Shown in pieces: positions 56,411 through 64,000 of a stretch of DNA of 64,000 nt (its first letter is position 1; each line of letters opens with the position of its first letter). The DNA lies in assembly GCA_027451865.1 (NCBI GenBank), contig DAIDHW010000004.1:92792-156791 (forward strand), given 5' to 3'. The stretch is from Leptolyngbyaceae cyanobacterium clean351. GTDB lineage: Bacteria; Cyanobacteriota; Cyanobacteriia; DAIDHW01. The translations under genes were made by a program, and so were the position numbers. Under the pieces are notes generated by a model, which was not told the origin of the DNA, ran no database searches, and saw only the letters and a list, made by a program, of their open reading frames with translations.

Positions 56411-57436
56411 CCCACAGCCCACCCGGACGAGGCGTTGGCTGTGTTTGAGGATGTAAGCCTGGGTACGGCGGTCGATGGCGGTACCTAGGGAGTGGTCAAT
56501 CTGGGCCAGCCACAGGGGCCCCTCGGGGACTCCCAGAAGGTATTGGCGGGCGGCCTCGGCGGTGGGACTAGCAAGCAAGACTTGCAGGTGGGGGGCCGGA
56601 ACTCCCAGGGCCCCGGCGTGGGCAGTAAAAATCTCCTGGCGGCCGTCCGCGAGGTGATGGTGGGTGTGGAAGATACCTCCGGCCAGCTTGATTAGTTTCC
56701 CGTGGTACCCCAACAGCAGGAGCTGCTCGACTCCCTGGAGGCCCGCTGCCACCAGCAGAGGCCCAAGCCAGTTAGCGGTCTTCACCAGCACCTCGGGGGG
56801 CACCCCGGCTTGGCGGGCTAGATCTAGGCCATTCTCCCCCACACAAAACACCAGTTGCTTGGACTGGGCCGCCTTAGTACCCAGCTGCTCTAGGAGGGAA
56901 TCCAATTGTTCAGGGGCGCTCAGGGGCTGAGAAATGCCGGTAGTGCCCAGGAGTCCTAAACCCCCGACTACTCCAAAGGCTGGATTAGCGGTCCGTTCCC
57001 CGAGGGCACGCCCCTCAGGCAAAATGATCGTCACCCTTAGGGTCTCCCCCGCCATCAAGGTCAGGTTAGCCCCCATGAGGGAGCGAGCGTAGGCATAAAT
57101 GGCTGCCTGCCCACCGGAGCGCCCCACCCCCTCCCCCCCCTCGAGCACTAGGGGTTCCTCCTGCCCAGGGTCGCCCCAAGCTACTAGGGCCCAAACCGGG
57201 GTGTAGCGGGTCAGGTCGAGGTTATCCCCCGGGTCGCTGCGGGTGACCCCCAGCACTGCCCCGCCAGGGAGGGGGGCAAGCTGTTCGATGGGAATCACCA
57301 CCGTTTGGGGCGGCGAGCCGAGGTCCACGGACACGGCTGTAATCCCCTGGGGCTGACGCAGGTACTGCAGGGCCGCCTTGGCGGCAGCGCAGGCAAACAC
57401 GGGCAGGGTATAACCGCTGCGGGCCACGGGCGTCAC
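56279..57436 (-). CDS. cbiD: Cobalt-precorrin-5B C1-methyltransferase CbiD
   Basis: About 385 residues. The family N-terminus RSGYTLPVFACAAAKAAL is preceded by two possible GTG starts; the one at 57436 forms a GTGA overlap with the pxcA stop and is preferred. Later blocks (LLGTTGISQPLSAPEQLDSL, LVFCVGENGLDLAR, LLLLGYHGKLIKLAGGIFHTHHHLADGRQEI) match CbiD. It methylates C1 in the anaerobic-type cobalamin route. The longer open frame upstream runs through pxcA and is not real. Partner step cbiT is at 43.6 kb. Confidence 0.92.
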   Translation of the reverse strand: MTPVARSGYTLPVFACAAAKAALQYLRQPQGITAVSVDLGSPPQTVVIPIEQLAPLPGGAVLGVTRSDPGDNLDLTRYTPVWALVAWGDPGQEEPLVLEGGEGVGRSGGQAAIYAYARSLMGANLTLMAGETLRVTIILPEGRALGERTANPAFGVVGGLGLLGTTGISQPLSAPEQLDSLLEQLGTKAAQSKQLVFCVGENGLDLARQAGVPPEVLVKTANWLGPLLVAAGLQGVEQLLLLGYHGKLIKLAGGIFHTHHHLADGRQEIFTAHAGALGVPAPHLQVLLASPTAEAARQYLLGVPEGPLWLAQIDHSLGTAIDRRTQAYILKHSQRLVRVGCGLFSQARRWIYFSQVGQELWQSLIPSPQDLPAFPGPLDHGGGLP

Positions 57437-58719
57437 TCGTTCATGTTCTTCAGGGTAGCCACTGCGGAGGGGGAGATGCGGTTCAGGTAGCGGAAGATCC
57501 AGTACTTGAAGATGGTGTCCAGAATAACCGGGAACGTAGCAATGAATAGAGAAATAAAGTCTTGGTTTTCGGGGAGGCCCAGGTGCCGCGCCAGACCAGT
57601 TAGAAGCACCTCCCAACCGTGGGGGGAGTGGTAACCGACAAAAATATCTGTGACCATGATGATGATGAAGGCCTTGGCGCTGTCACTGAGGCCGTAGGCA
57701 AGCTCATCCAAAAAAGAGCGCAGGACCTGCAACTCTCGCTTACTCACCATCAGGAAGATTGTAAAGGCCCCCAGGGAGAACAGATCCGCAAACACATTTT
57801 TGATTGCGTTGGCACTCTCGGCGCGAAATTCCTCGGCAATCTCTGCGGCTTTCTCCCGGAGACTAGTTTCCATTTCCCCAGCGTCTAGGTTAATTTGGCC
57901 AATCAGGGAGCGAAACTCTAGGTCCTCCCGAAACAATTGCAGTTGCTCTAGACCCTCCTGCCGCATGTCCTGGTTCAGAAAAATCTCTAGGTGACTATCC
58001 TGGCGCAGGTGGTCGACTACGGGGCCGATGAAGACAGCCTTGGAAAAGAACTGAGCCCCAATGGTGATTAGGATCAAAAAGACCATGAACCGCACGGAAA
58101 TAACGGTCTTGGTTTTGGCGGTGCGGAAGTTCTGCACCACCTTACTTTCGGTTTTAGGGTCGAGATTTTTCTGAATTTGGGAGATTGTGCCGAGGATCGA
58201 ACGGGGTAAGACCCCTGTTTGGTCCGAGAGGGCTTCGACCCCGTCTAGGTCTTCGCTGCCCCGAGAGGATTGAGACGGGGCATCAATGGTCACTAGGGCC
58301 TTGGGGGGCGGCACTTCCCGGTAGCGACTGAGGACAGCGTCAATAAATTTGATCTTTTCGAACACCACCGTCGATTGGTCTTGGTCTGAGGCGCCGCTGA
58401 TGGAGAGGGCCGATTGGGGACGGACAAAGTTAACAATCCGGTAACTGAGCTGGAACTCGGCTAGTCGGACCTTGACAGTAGTCAAGTACTGCTGCAGGTC
58501 CGAGCGCAGAGCGTGGAGTTGGTTGGCCGTAAGTTGGTCGGAGCTGAGGGGTACTAACCCACCCTGAAAGTACTTTTCCTCCAGAGCCCTAATTTGGAGG
58601 GCCGCTTCGTAGGCCTCCTCAAGGGAGCGGTCAGGGGTCCGTCGTAACCACTGGTCTGCCTTAGCCAGACTGGCCTTGAGTCGCTTCAGGGGAGAGCCGT
58701 TGCGGAAAAATCGGGCCAT
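57433..58719 (-). CDS. pxcA: Proton extrusion protein PxcA (CemA family)
   Basis: A 428-residue membrane protein. A long soluble N-terminus (residues 1-195, with LRRTPDRSLEEAYEAALQIRALEEKYF) precedes four hydrophobic segments (VISVRFMVFLILITIGAQFF, LFSLGAFTIFLMV, AFIIIMVTDIFVGYHSPHGWEVLL, ISLFIATFPVILDTIFKYWIFRYLNR), the CemA core. PxcA controls light-induced proton extrusion linked to CO2 and Na+ handling in Synechocystis; CemA is the plastid form. It overlaps cbiD by four bases, an unusual operon. Confidence 0.94.
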   Translation of the reverse strand: MARFFRNGSPLKRLKASLAKADQWLRRTPDRSLEEAYEAALQIRALEEKYFQGGLVPLSSDQLTANQLHALRSDLQQYLTTVKVRLAEFQLSYRIVNFVRPQSALSISGASDQDQSTVVFEKIKFIDAVLSRYREVPPPKALVTIDAPSQSSRGSEDLDGVEALSDQTGVLPRSILGTISQIQKNLDPKTESKVVQNFRTAKTKTVISVRFMVFLILITIGAQFFSKAVFIGPVVDHLRQDSHLEIFLNQDMRQEGLEQLQLFREDLEFRSLIGQINLDAGEMETSLREKAAEIAEEFRAESANAIKNVFADLFSLGAFTIFLMVSKRELQVLRSFLDELAYGLSDSAKAFIIIMVTDIFVGYHSPHGWEVLLTGLARHLGLPENQDFISLFIATFPVILDTIFKYWIFRYLNRISPSAVATLKNMNE

Positions 58720-58835
58720 GACAGGGAGGACTAGTTTTTAGGGGCTATAGTAGCAGATCCGCCGGGGAATCACCGCCAGTGGTTAGACTAGATGTGTAGA
58801 GTCTCAGTCTCCCTAATCCTTGAGGAGCCCCCCTT

Positions 58836-60728
58836 ATGCACCTGAGTGAAATTACTCATCCGAATCAGTTGCACGGGCTGTCCATCCCGCAACTGGAGCA
58901 GCTAGCCCGGCAGATTCGTGAGAAGCACCTGCAAACCGTGGCCGCCAGTGGTGGGCACCTCGGACCGGGCTTGGGGGTGGTGGAGCTCACCTTGGCACTT
59001 TATTACAACCTAGACTTAGACCACGACCGGGTAGTCTGGGATGTGGGCCACCAAGCCTATCCCCATAAGCTCCTCACCGGCCGCTACCATCAATTTCACA
59101 CCCTGCGCCAGCGTAATGGGGTGGCGGGCTACCTGAAGCGGTCCGAAAGTCCCTTTGACCACTTTGGGGCCGGCCATGCCTCCACCAGTATTTCTGCGGC
59201 CCTGGGTATGGCCTTGGCTCGGGAAGCTCGGGGAGAAGACTTTAAGGTGGTAGCGGTAATTGGGGACGGGGCCCTGACGGGGGGCATGGCCCTAGAGGCG
59301 ATTAATCACGCTGGTCATCTGCCCAAAACTAACCTGTTGGTAGTCCTAAACGACAACGAGATGTCGATTTCCCCCAACGTCGGTGCCATCCCCCGCTACC
59401 TGAACAAGATTCGCCTCAGCCCCCCGGTCCAATTCATCTCCGAGAACCTAGATGAACAAATGCGCCATCTTCCCTTCTCGCCCGAGCTAGGCCGGATCAA
59501 GGAGGGGATGAAGCGTCTAGCGGTGCCGAAGGTCGGGGCCGTGTTTGAGGAGCTAGGCTTCACCTACGTCGGCCCGGTGGATGGCCATAACCTCGAAGAG
59601 CTAGTCACTACCTTTGAACAGGCCCTCCAGCACCCCGGCCCGGTCCTCGTTCATGCCGCCACTGTCAAGGGCAAGGGTTACGCTCTGGCAGAAAAAGACC
59701 AGGTGGGCTACCACGCCCAAAACCCCTTCAACCTCGCCACCGGTAAGGGGATCCCCTCAAGTAAACCCAAACCCCCTAGCTACTCGAAGGTCTTTGGCGA
59801 GACCCTCACCAGCATTGCCAAGGAAAATCCCAAGGTGGTGGGTATCACTGCTGCCATGGCCACGGGCACTGGCCTAGATATCCTCCAGGCTCGCTTACCC
59901 AAGCAGTACATTGATGTGGGGATTGCTGAGCAACACGCGGTCACCCTAGCGGCCGGGATGGCCTGTGAGGGGATGCGGCCAGTGGTGACAATTTACTCCA
60001 CCTTTTTGCAGCGGGCCTTTGACCAGATCGTCCACGACGTCTGCATCCAAAAGCTGCCGGTATTCTTCTGCATGGACCGGGCGGGGATTGTGGGGGCAGA
60101 TGGCCCCACTCACCAGGGTATGTACGACATTGCTTACCTGCGCTGTCTCCCTCACATGGTACTCATGGCTCCCAAGGATGAGGCGGAGCTCCAGCGGATG
60201 ATTATTACCGGCATTGAGTACACCAAGGGGCCCATTGCCCTACGCTACCCCCGGGGTAACGGCCAGGGGGTACCTCTGGTGGCGGAGGGTTGGCAGCCCC
60301 TGGAGATCGGTAAGGGGGAAGTGCTGCGCCGGGGTGACGACGTGCTGATCCTCGCCTACGGCTCCATGGTTTATCCAGCCCTCCAGGCTAGTCAAAGGCT
60401 CAGTGAGCACGGGGTAGAGGCTACGGTAGTTAATGCCCGGTTTGCCAAACCCCTGGATACGGACCTCATCTTGCCCCTAGCCCGCCAGATCGGGCGAGTG
60501 GTGACCCTGGAGGAGGGTTGCTTGCCCGGGGGATTCGGCTCAGCGGTGGCCGAGGCCCTCATGGATGCCCATATCCTCGTTCCCCTGAGCCGGCTGGGGG
60601 TACCTGACCAGCTAGTGGACCACGCCACCCCAGATGAATCCAAGGCCGAGCTAGGGTTAACCAGTCCCCAGATCGCCGAGCGGATCCTAGCCTTGGTCAC
60701 CCCTGCTGTTGCCCCGGTTACTCCCTAG
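58836..60728 (+). CDS. dxs: 1-deoxy-D-xylulose 5-phosphate synthase
   Basis: A 630-residue thiamine-diphosphate enzyme, first MEP-pathway step (pyruvate plus glyceraldehyde 3-phosphate). The ThDP motif [18 protein letters not shown]...[10 protein letters not shown] and the histidine in [15 protein letters not shown], then [10 protein letters not shown] and the pyrimidine domain ([31 protein letters not shown]) are all intact. TAG stop and the next gene's GTG share one base (TAGTG). Confidence 0.97.
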   Translation: MHLSEITHPNQLHGLSIPQLEQLARQIREKHLQTVAASGGHLGPGLGVVELTLALYYNLDLDHDRVVWDVGHQAYPHKLLTGRYHQFHTLRQRNGVAGYLKRSESPFDHFGAGHASTSISAALGMALAREARGEDFKVVAVIGDGALTGGMALEAINHAGHLPKTNLLVVLNDNEMSISPNVGAIPRYLNKIRLSPPVQFISENLDEQMRHLPFSPELGRIKEGMKRLAVPKVGAVFEELGFTYVGPVDGHNLEELVTTFEQALQHPGPVLVHAATVKGKGYALAEKDQVGYHAQNPFNLATGKGIPSSKPKPPSYSKVFGETLTSIAKENPKVVGITAAMATGTGLDILQARLPKQYIDVGIAEQHAVTLAAGMACEGMRPVVTIYSTFLQRAFDQIVHDVCIQKLPVFFCMDRAGIVGADGPTHQGMYDIAYLRCLPHMVLMAPKDEAELQRMIITGIEYTKGPIALRYPRGNGQGVPLVAEGWQPLEIGKGEVLRRGDDVLILAYGSMVYPALQASQRLSEHGVEATVVNARFAKPLDTDLILPLARQIGRVVTLEEGCLPGGFGSAVAEALMDAHILVPLSRLGVPDQLVDHATPDESKAELGLTSPQIAERILALVTPAVAPVTP

Positions 60729-63121
60729 TGCAGCCCCCCCCTAGTAGCTGGAGCCGCCCCCTTGGGCTCGGCTGGGATCACCCCTACACAGTTCGCTATC
60801 CGAGTAACCTAGATGATGGGCCCTGGCACGGAGCTCCCTTGGGGGGGTTTGGGGCTGGGTGCCTGGGCCGCTCTCCCCGGGGAGACTTTAACCTCTGGCA
60901 TCTAGACGGGGGTGAGCACACCTTCCGCAGCCTCCCCCCTTGTCAGTTGGGGATCTTTGAGCAGGGGCCTGAGCAACCTCCCACCGCCTACGCTTTGAGT
61001 ACCCAAGCCCCCCTCGACGGTACCCTTAGCCAGTGGTCTTGGTATCCGGCGAGCACCCCAGATCGGCACACTGGCACCTACCATGCTCTCTATCCCCGTA
61101 GTTGGTTTACCTACCAGGGGGTCTTCAAAACCCAGGTAACCTGGGAGCAGTTCTCCCCTATTTGGGCCCACAACTACCGGGAGACCAGCTATCCGGTGGC
61201 CCTGTTTGCCTGTGAATTGCACAACCCCACCGACCAGGAGCTAACCGTCAGTGTCCTGTTCACCTGGCCAAACCTGGTGGGTTGGTTTACCAACACCCGC
61301 ACCTCTCCCCAGGTCCAGTTTCGCGACGACGGCAGTCCGGTCTACGAGTACCAGCCCGCCTGGGGGGATACCAGGGGCCACAGTAACCGGTTTCTCCAGG
61401 AGGGTGCCTGGGCTGGTTTTGTCCTAGAGGGCCAGCGGGATACTCCCCTCCAGGAGGGGCAGGGTCAGTGGAGTTTAGCTACCATGACCTCCCCGGGACA
61501 GGAACTGTTCTGTCTAGGGGGTTGGGACCCCCAGGGGGAGGAAATCTGGCCTAGCTTTAGCCGGGATGGTTCCCTGAGCAATCGGTTAGACAGCGGGTCG
61601 GGGTCAGTAGCCTTGGCGGTGCGCCTGCGACTCCCCCCTGGTGCTACCGTGGTGGTGCCCTTTGCCTTGGCTTGGGACCTGCCAGTTACTGAGTTTGCCA
61701 GGGGTATTGCCACCTACCGGCGCTACACGGACTTTTTTGGTCGCCAGGGGAACCAAGCCTGGTCTATAGCTAAGCTCGCCTTGAGTTCCTGGCGCACCTG
61801 GCAAGCCGAAATCGTTGCCTGGCAGGCCCCCATCTTGGGGCGGGAGGACCTGCCGGACTGGTTAAAGATGGCCCTGTTCAATGAGCTGTACCTGCTGACC
61901 CAGGGGGGGACTTTGTGGAGTTGTGCTAGCCCAGAGGACCCCCAGGGCCAATTCGGGGTCCTAGAGTGCCTGGATTACCGCTGGTACGAGAGTCTGGATG
62001 TGCGCCTTTACGGCTCCTTCGGCTTGCTATTGTTCTGGCCTGAGCTAGAAAAATCAGTGCTGCGGGCCTTTGCCCGGGCAATTCCGACCGCTGACCCCCA
62101 GCCGCGGGGGATTGGTTACTACTACGCCCATGGTTTGGGGGCGGTAGCTGCCCCCCGCAAGGTGGCAGGGGCTACACCCCACGACCTAGGCGCTCCTAAC
62201 GAGGACCCCTGGAACCGGACTAACTACACCAGCTACCAGGACTGTAACCTTTGGAAAGACTTACCGGCGGATTTTGTCCTGCAGGTCTACCGGGATTTTC
62301 GCTGGACCGGGGACAGGGAGTTTCTGAGCAGTTGCTGGCCAGCCGTCTGGCAGACCCTCGGCTATCTGAAAACCTTTGACCTAGATGGGGATGGGGTACC
62401 AGAAAATGGGGGAGCTCCTGACCAGACCTTCGACGACTGGCAACTGGTGGGGGTGAGTGCCTACTGCGGGGGGTTGTGGATTGCAGCCTTGAGTGCGGCC
62501 CTGGCCATGGGGGAGGTCTTGGGGGTGCCCTCCTCCCAACTGGAAACCCTGGCCGCTTGGCGAGACCAAGCCCAACAGGTATACCAGCACCAGCTCTGGA
62601 ACGGCCAATACTACCGCCTCGATAGCCAGAGTGGGTCAGATGTGGTGATGGCTGACCAGTTGTGCGGGGAATTCTACGCCCGCCTGTTAGGTTTGCCGGC
62701 AGTGGTACCCCCCGAGTGCGCGGCCCTGGCCCTAGAAACCGTCTACCAAACTTGTTTTATCCGGTTCAATGAGTACCTGTCGACCCGGGCCGGGACCAGG
62801 GTGCTGATCGGGGCTGCTAACGGAGTCCGCCCCAACGGTGAACCGGAAAACCCCCAGGCTACCCATCCCCTCGAGGTGTGGACGGGGATTAATTTTGGTC
62901 TGGCGGCCTTTTGTCTGCTGATGGGTAAGCGCCAGGCGGGCCTAGACCTAGCCCAGGTGGTGGTCAAGCAGGTCTACGACCATGGTCTGCAATTTCGTAC
63001 CCCGGAGGCGATTACGGCTCAGGGTACTTTTCGTGCCAGCCATTACCTGCGGGCAATGGCGATATGGCTGGTTTACCTGGGTTTTGATGCGCAAGACCAA
63101 GCTACCAGGCCGCACCCCTGA
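60728..63121 (+). CDS. GH116 non-lysosomal glucosylceramidase-like beta-glucosidase
   Basis: A 797-residue protein of the GBA2/GH116 family; GTG start. The N-terminal beta domain (PLGGFGAGCLGRSPRGDFNLWHL, WEQFSPIWAHNYRETSYPVALF) is followed by an (alpha/alpha)6 barrel with the likely nucleophile Glu in GVLECLDYRWYESLDVRLYGSF (near residue 412) and acid/base Asp in PDQTFDDWQLVGVSAYCGGLW (near 565), then MADQLCGEFYARLLGL. No signal peptide. Substrates of bacterial members are beta-glucosides; a cyanobacterial role in glucolipid or glycoside turnover is inferred. It is translationally coupled to dxs. Confidence 0.9.
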   Translation: MQPPPSSWSRPLGLGWDHPYTVRYPSNLDDGPWHGAPLGGFGAGCLGRSPRGDFNLWHLDGGEHTFRSLPPCQLGIFEQGPEQPPTAYALSTQAPLDGTLSQWSWYPASTPDRHTGTYHALYPRSWFTYQGVFKTQVTWEQFSPIWAHNYRETSYPVALFACELHNPTDQELTVSVLFTWPNLVGWFTNTRTSPQVQFRDDGSPVYEYQPAWGDTRGHSNRFLQEGAWAGFVLEGQRDTPLQEGQGQWSLATMTSPGQELFCLGGWDPQGEEIWPSFSRDGSLSNRLDSGSGSVALAVRLRLPPGATVVVPFALAWDLPVTEFARGIATYRRYTDFFGRQGNQAWSIAKLALSSWRTWQAEIVAWQAPILGREDLPDWLKMALFNELYLLTQGGTLWSCASPEDPQGQFGVLECLDYRWYESLDVRLYGSFGLLLFWPELEKSVLRAFARAIPTADPQPRGIGYYYAHGLGAVAAPRKVAGATPHDLGAPNEDPWNRTNYTSYQDCNLWKDLPADFVLQVYRDFRWTGDREFLSSCWPAVWQTLGYLKTFDLDGDGVPENGGAPDQTFDDWQLVGVSAYCGGLWIAALSAALAMGEVLGVPSSQLETLAAWRDQAQQVYQHQLWNGQYYRLDSQSGSDVVMADQLCGEFYARLLGLPAVVPPECAALALETVYQTCFIRFNEYLSTRAGTRVLIGAANGVRPNGEPENPQATHPLEVWTGINFGLAAFCLLMGKRQAGLDLAQVVVKQVYDHGLQFRTPEAITAQGTFRASHYLRAMAIWLVYLGFDAQDQATRPHP

Positions 63122-63158
63122 GTAGAATCGCAGGTGATGTTTCCGGCAGGCTGCCCCC

Positions 63159-63581
63159 TTGATTTCCCCAGTACCCCATGTCTGTGCTGCCCCTAGCCTC
63201 CGAGTTGCCCTTGAGGGCCGAGATGGGTCGGCGGGCCACCTGGCCACTCAGTTTAGCTTCCGCAATACCTCAACTCAAGCTTGCACCCTTAAAGGCTATC
63301 CCTTGGCGGTTTTCCTAGATGCCCGCCGCCAACCCCTCGCCACTCAATTCCAGCCCCTTGGGGGTCCTGCGCGACCATTACTCCTCAAACCAGGGGCTAA
63401 GGCCTACTTTTACCTGCGCTACGGTGACAAGGGGGCCTTTGATCCCGGTAAGTGTCCCCCTGACGCCGCCTGGGTCCGCATTAGCGCGCCGGGGAGTCGC
63501 AGGTACGTGACCCTTAAGGACCGGGAGTATCCCTGTCGCCAAGCTACTATTTCTCCGGTTAGTTTGCACAGCTGGTTCTGA
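63159..63581 (+). CDS. DUF4232-domain protein without a visible signal peptide
   Basis: A 140-residue frame from TTG. HVCAAPSLRVALEGRDGSAG, FSFRNTSTQACTLKGYPLAVFLD and ARPLLLKPGAKAYFYLRYGDK resemble the DUF4232 domain, with paired Cys (C-A-A-P, C-T-L-K-G-Y-P). Proteins of this kind are usually exported, but the in-frame sequence ends at a TGA shortly upstream and shows no signal peptide, so the N-terminus may be lost or frameshifted. Function unknown. Confidence 0.65.
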   Translation: MISPVPHVCAAPSLRVALEGRDGSAGHLATQFSFRNTSTQACTLKGYPLAVFLDARRQPLATQFQPLGGPARPLLLKPGAKAYFYLRYGDKGAFDPGKCPPDAAWVRISAPGSRRYVTLKDREYPCRQATISPVSLHSWF

Positions 63582-64000
63582 GGGTTCACCTGCCTGAATT
63601 TCTTGTCTGAGGAACTCACCCTCCGTCTTACAGGCCTTAGAACAGGGTCGATATATCAAAAGGTATCCTGGAACACTGCTACTGGCAGGATCAAGACAAC
63701 TATGGCTTTTTGGCAGTAGCAGGGTCAGATTGTTTTTTGAGTTGTTTTGTTAGTCATGGCGCCGGGGCTAGGAGGCTTATCAGGCGTCACTAATAGTTTC
63801 CCCAAGCATCTCCCTGCGGGTAGAACATGGGGAATGGGGGTAAAGAACTCGGCTTCCACTGCCCACCCGACTCACCACAGGGCAGGATCCCAGGCAAGTT
63901 TTCTGTACTACATACATCGAGACTTTCATCTCCTGGAGGCAAGGTAAACCGTAGACGTTCTAGTTCGTAGGACAGGGGTGTGGGTGTGGGGGTGGGGGTT
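63582..64000. other. 3' spacer with an inverted repeat and a G-rich edge
   Basis: No convincing gene; the short frame at 63747-63947 has no recognisable features. CTGCTACTG (63676-63684) pairs with CAGTAGCAG (63714-63722) across a 29-base loop. The last 30 bases hold repeated GGGTGT/GGGGG runs on the plus strand. Nearby gene content continues beyond the window. Confidence 0.4.

Noticed and set aside
63676..63722. Inverted repeat with 29-base loop considered as a terminator for the DUF4232 gene
   Set aside because: Loop is long, no T-run follows, and it lies almost 100 bases after the stop.
63747..63947. 66-codon frame near the window end
   Set aside because: No start signal or motif; composition looks intergenic.

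Overview
The window is a gene-dense, high-GC stretch of a cyanobacterial chromosome. The assignment rests on photosynthesis-lineage genes: psbK and psaX (both too short for routine ORF calling), a one-helix high-light-inducible protein, a PAM68-type photosystem II assembly factor, the proton-extrusion protein PxcA/CemA, Ycf23, Ycf34, a cyAbrB regulator, a Tic22 homologue, and several small families that I know only from cyanobacteria (DUF3146, DUF3155, DUF1816). The species is not identifiable by reading. Two markers pull in different directions. The phytoene desaturase is the bacterial CrtI type, which among cyanobacteria is best known from Gloeobacter, yet PsaX is present, a subunit reported missing from Gloeobacter violaceus and best known from thermophiles. 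A deep-branching or thermophilic lineage would fit, but this is inference.

Layout. 1-1.7 kb: end of a Nudix gene, ssb, aqpZ. 2.1-6.4 kb: an AT-richer two-gene island of large dynamin-like GTPases, the second with an N-terminal TerB-like domain; this is the best candidate for an unusual system and resembles the LeoA/LeoBC ('Eleos') antiphage dynamins. 6.7-8.9 kb: tRNA-Thr, psbK, a probable IS200/IS605 scar, tgt and a hypothetical gene. 9-19.7 kb: RDD protein, lipoate-ligase family protein, Mrp, response regulator, ycf34, CCA enzyme, recG, clpB, lipoprotein. 19.7-27.7 kb: ycf23, a STAS gene with an apparent ATT start, clpP, prohibitin, rRNA methyltransferase, DUF3146, ftsY, thioesterase, mutS2 without Smr domain. 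27.7-35 kb: crtI, a LapA-like protein, a polytopic membrane protein, a fused glycosyltransferase/methyltransferase and asparagine synthetase. 35-49 kb: dnaJ-like, tRNA-Arg, nadA, cyAbrB, recN, tRNA-Leu, dxr, DUF3155, ABC export permease, thrB, tRNA-Val, cbiT, phosphoesterase, Hlip, degenerate histidine kinase, psaX, amino-acid permease, tatA, pth, a tandem-duplicated protein, DUF1816. 49-64 kb: alaS, msrB, DAHP synthase, pam68-rpsO, tic22, prmC-tsaC, cbiD-pxcA, dxs with a GH116 glucosidase, a DUF4232 protein and a 3' spacer.

Genes that work together: dxs and dxr (MEP pathway) feed isoprenoids to crtI; cbiT and cbiD belong to corrin synthesis; psbK, psaX, Hlip, pam68 and pxcA serve the photosynthetic membrane; the 29.7-35 kb genes and the ABC-2 permease suggest surface glycan work.

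Genome style: genes are tightly packed with many 1-27 bp overlaps, start codons are relaxed (GTG, TTG, and apparently CTG for tgt and ATT for the STAS gene), and the tetranucleotide CTAG is unusually frequent, even serving as a shared bidirectional stop between convergent genes.
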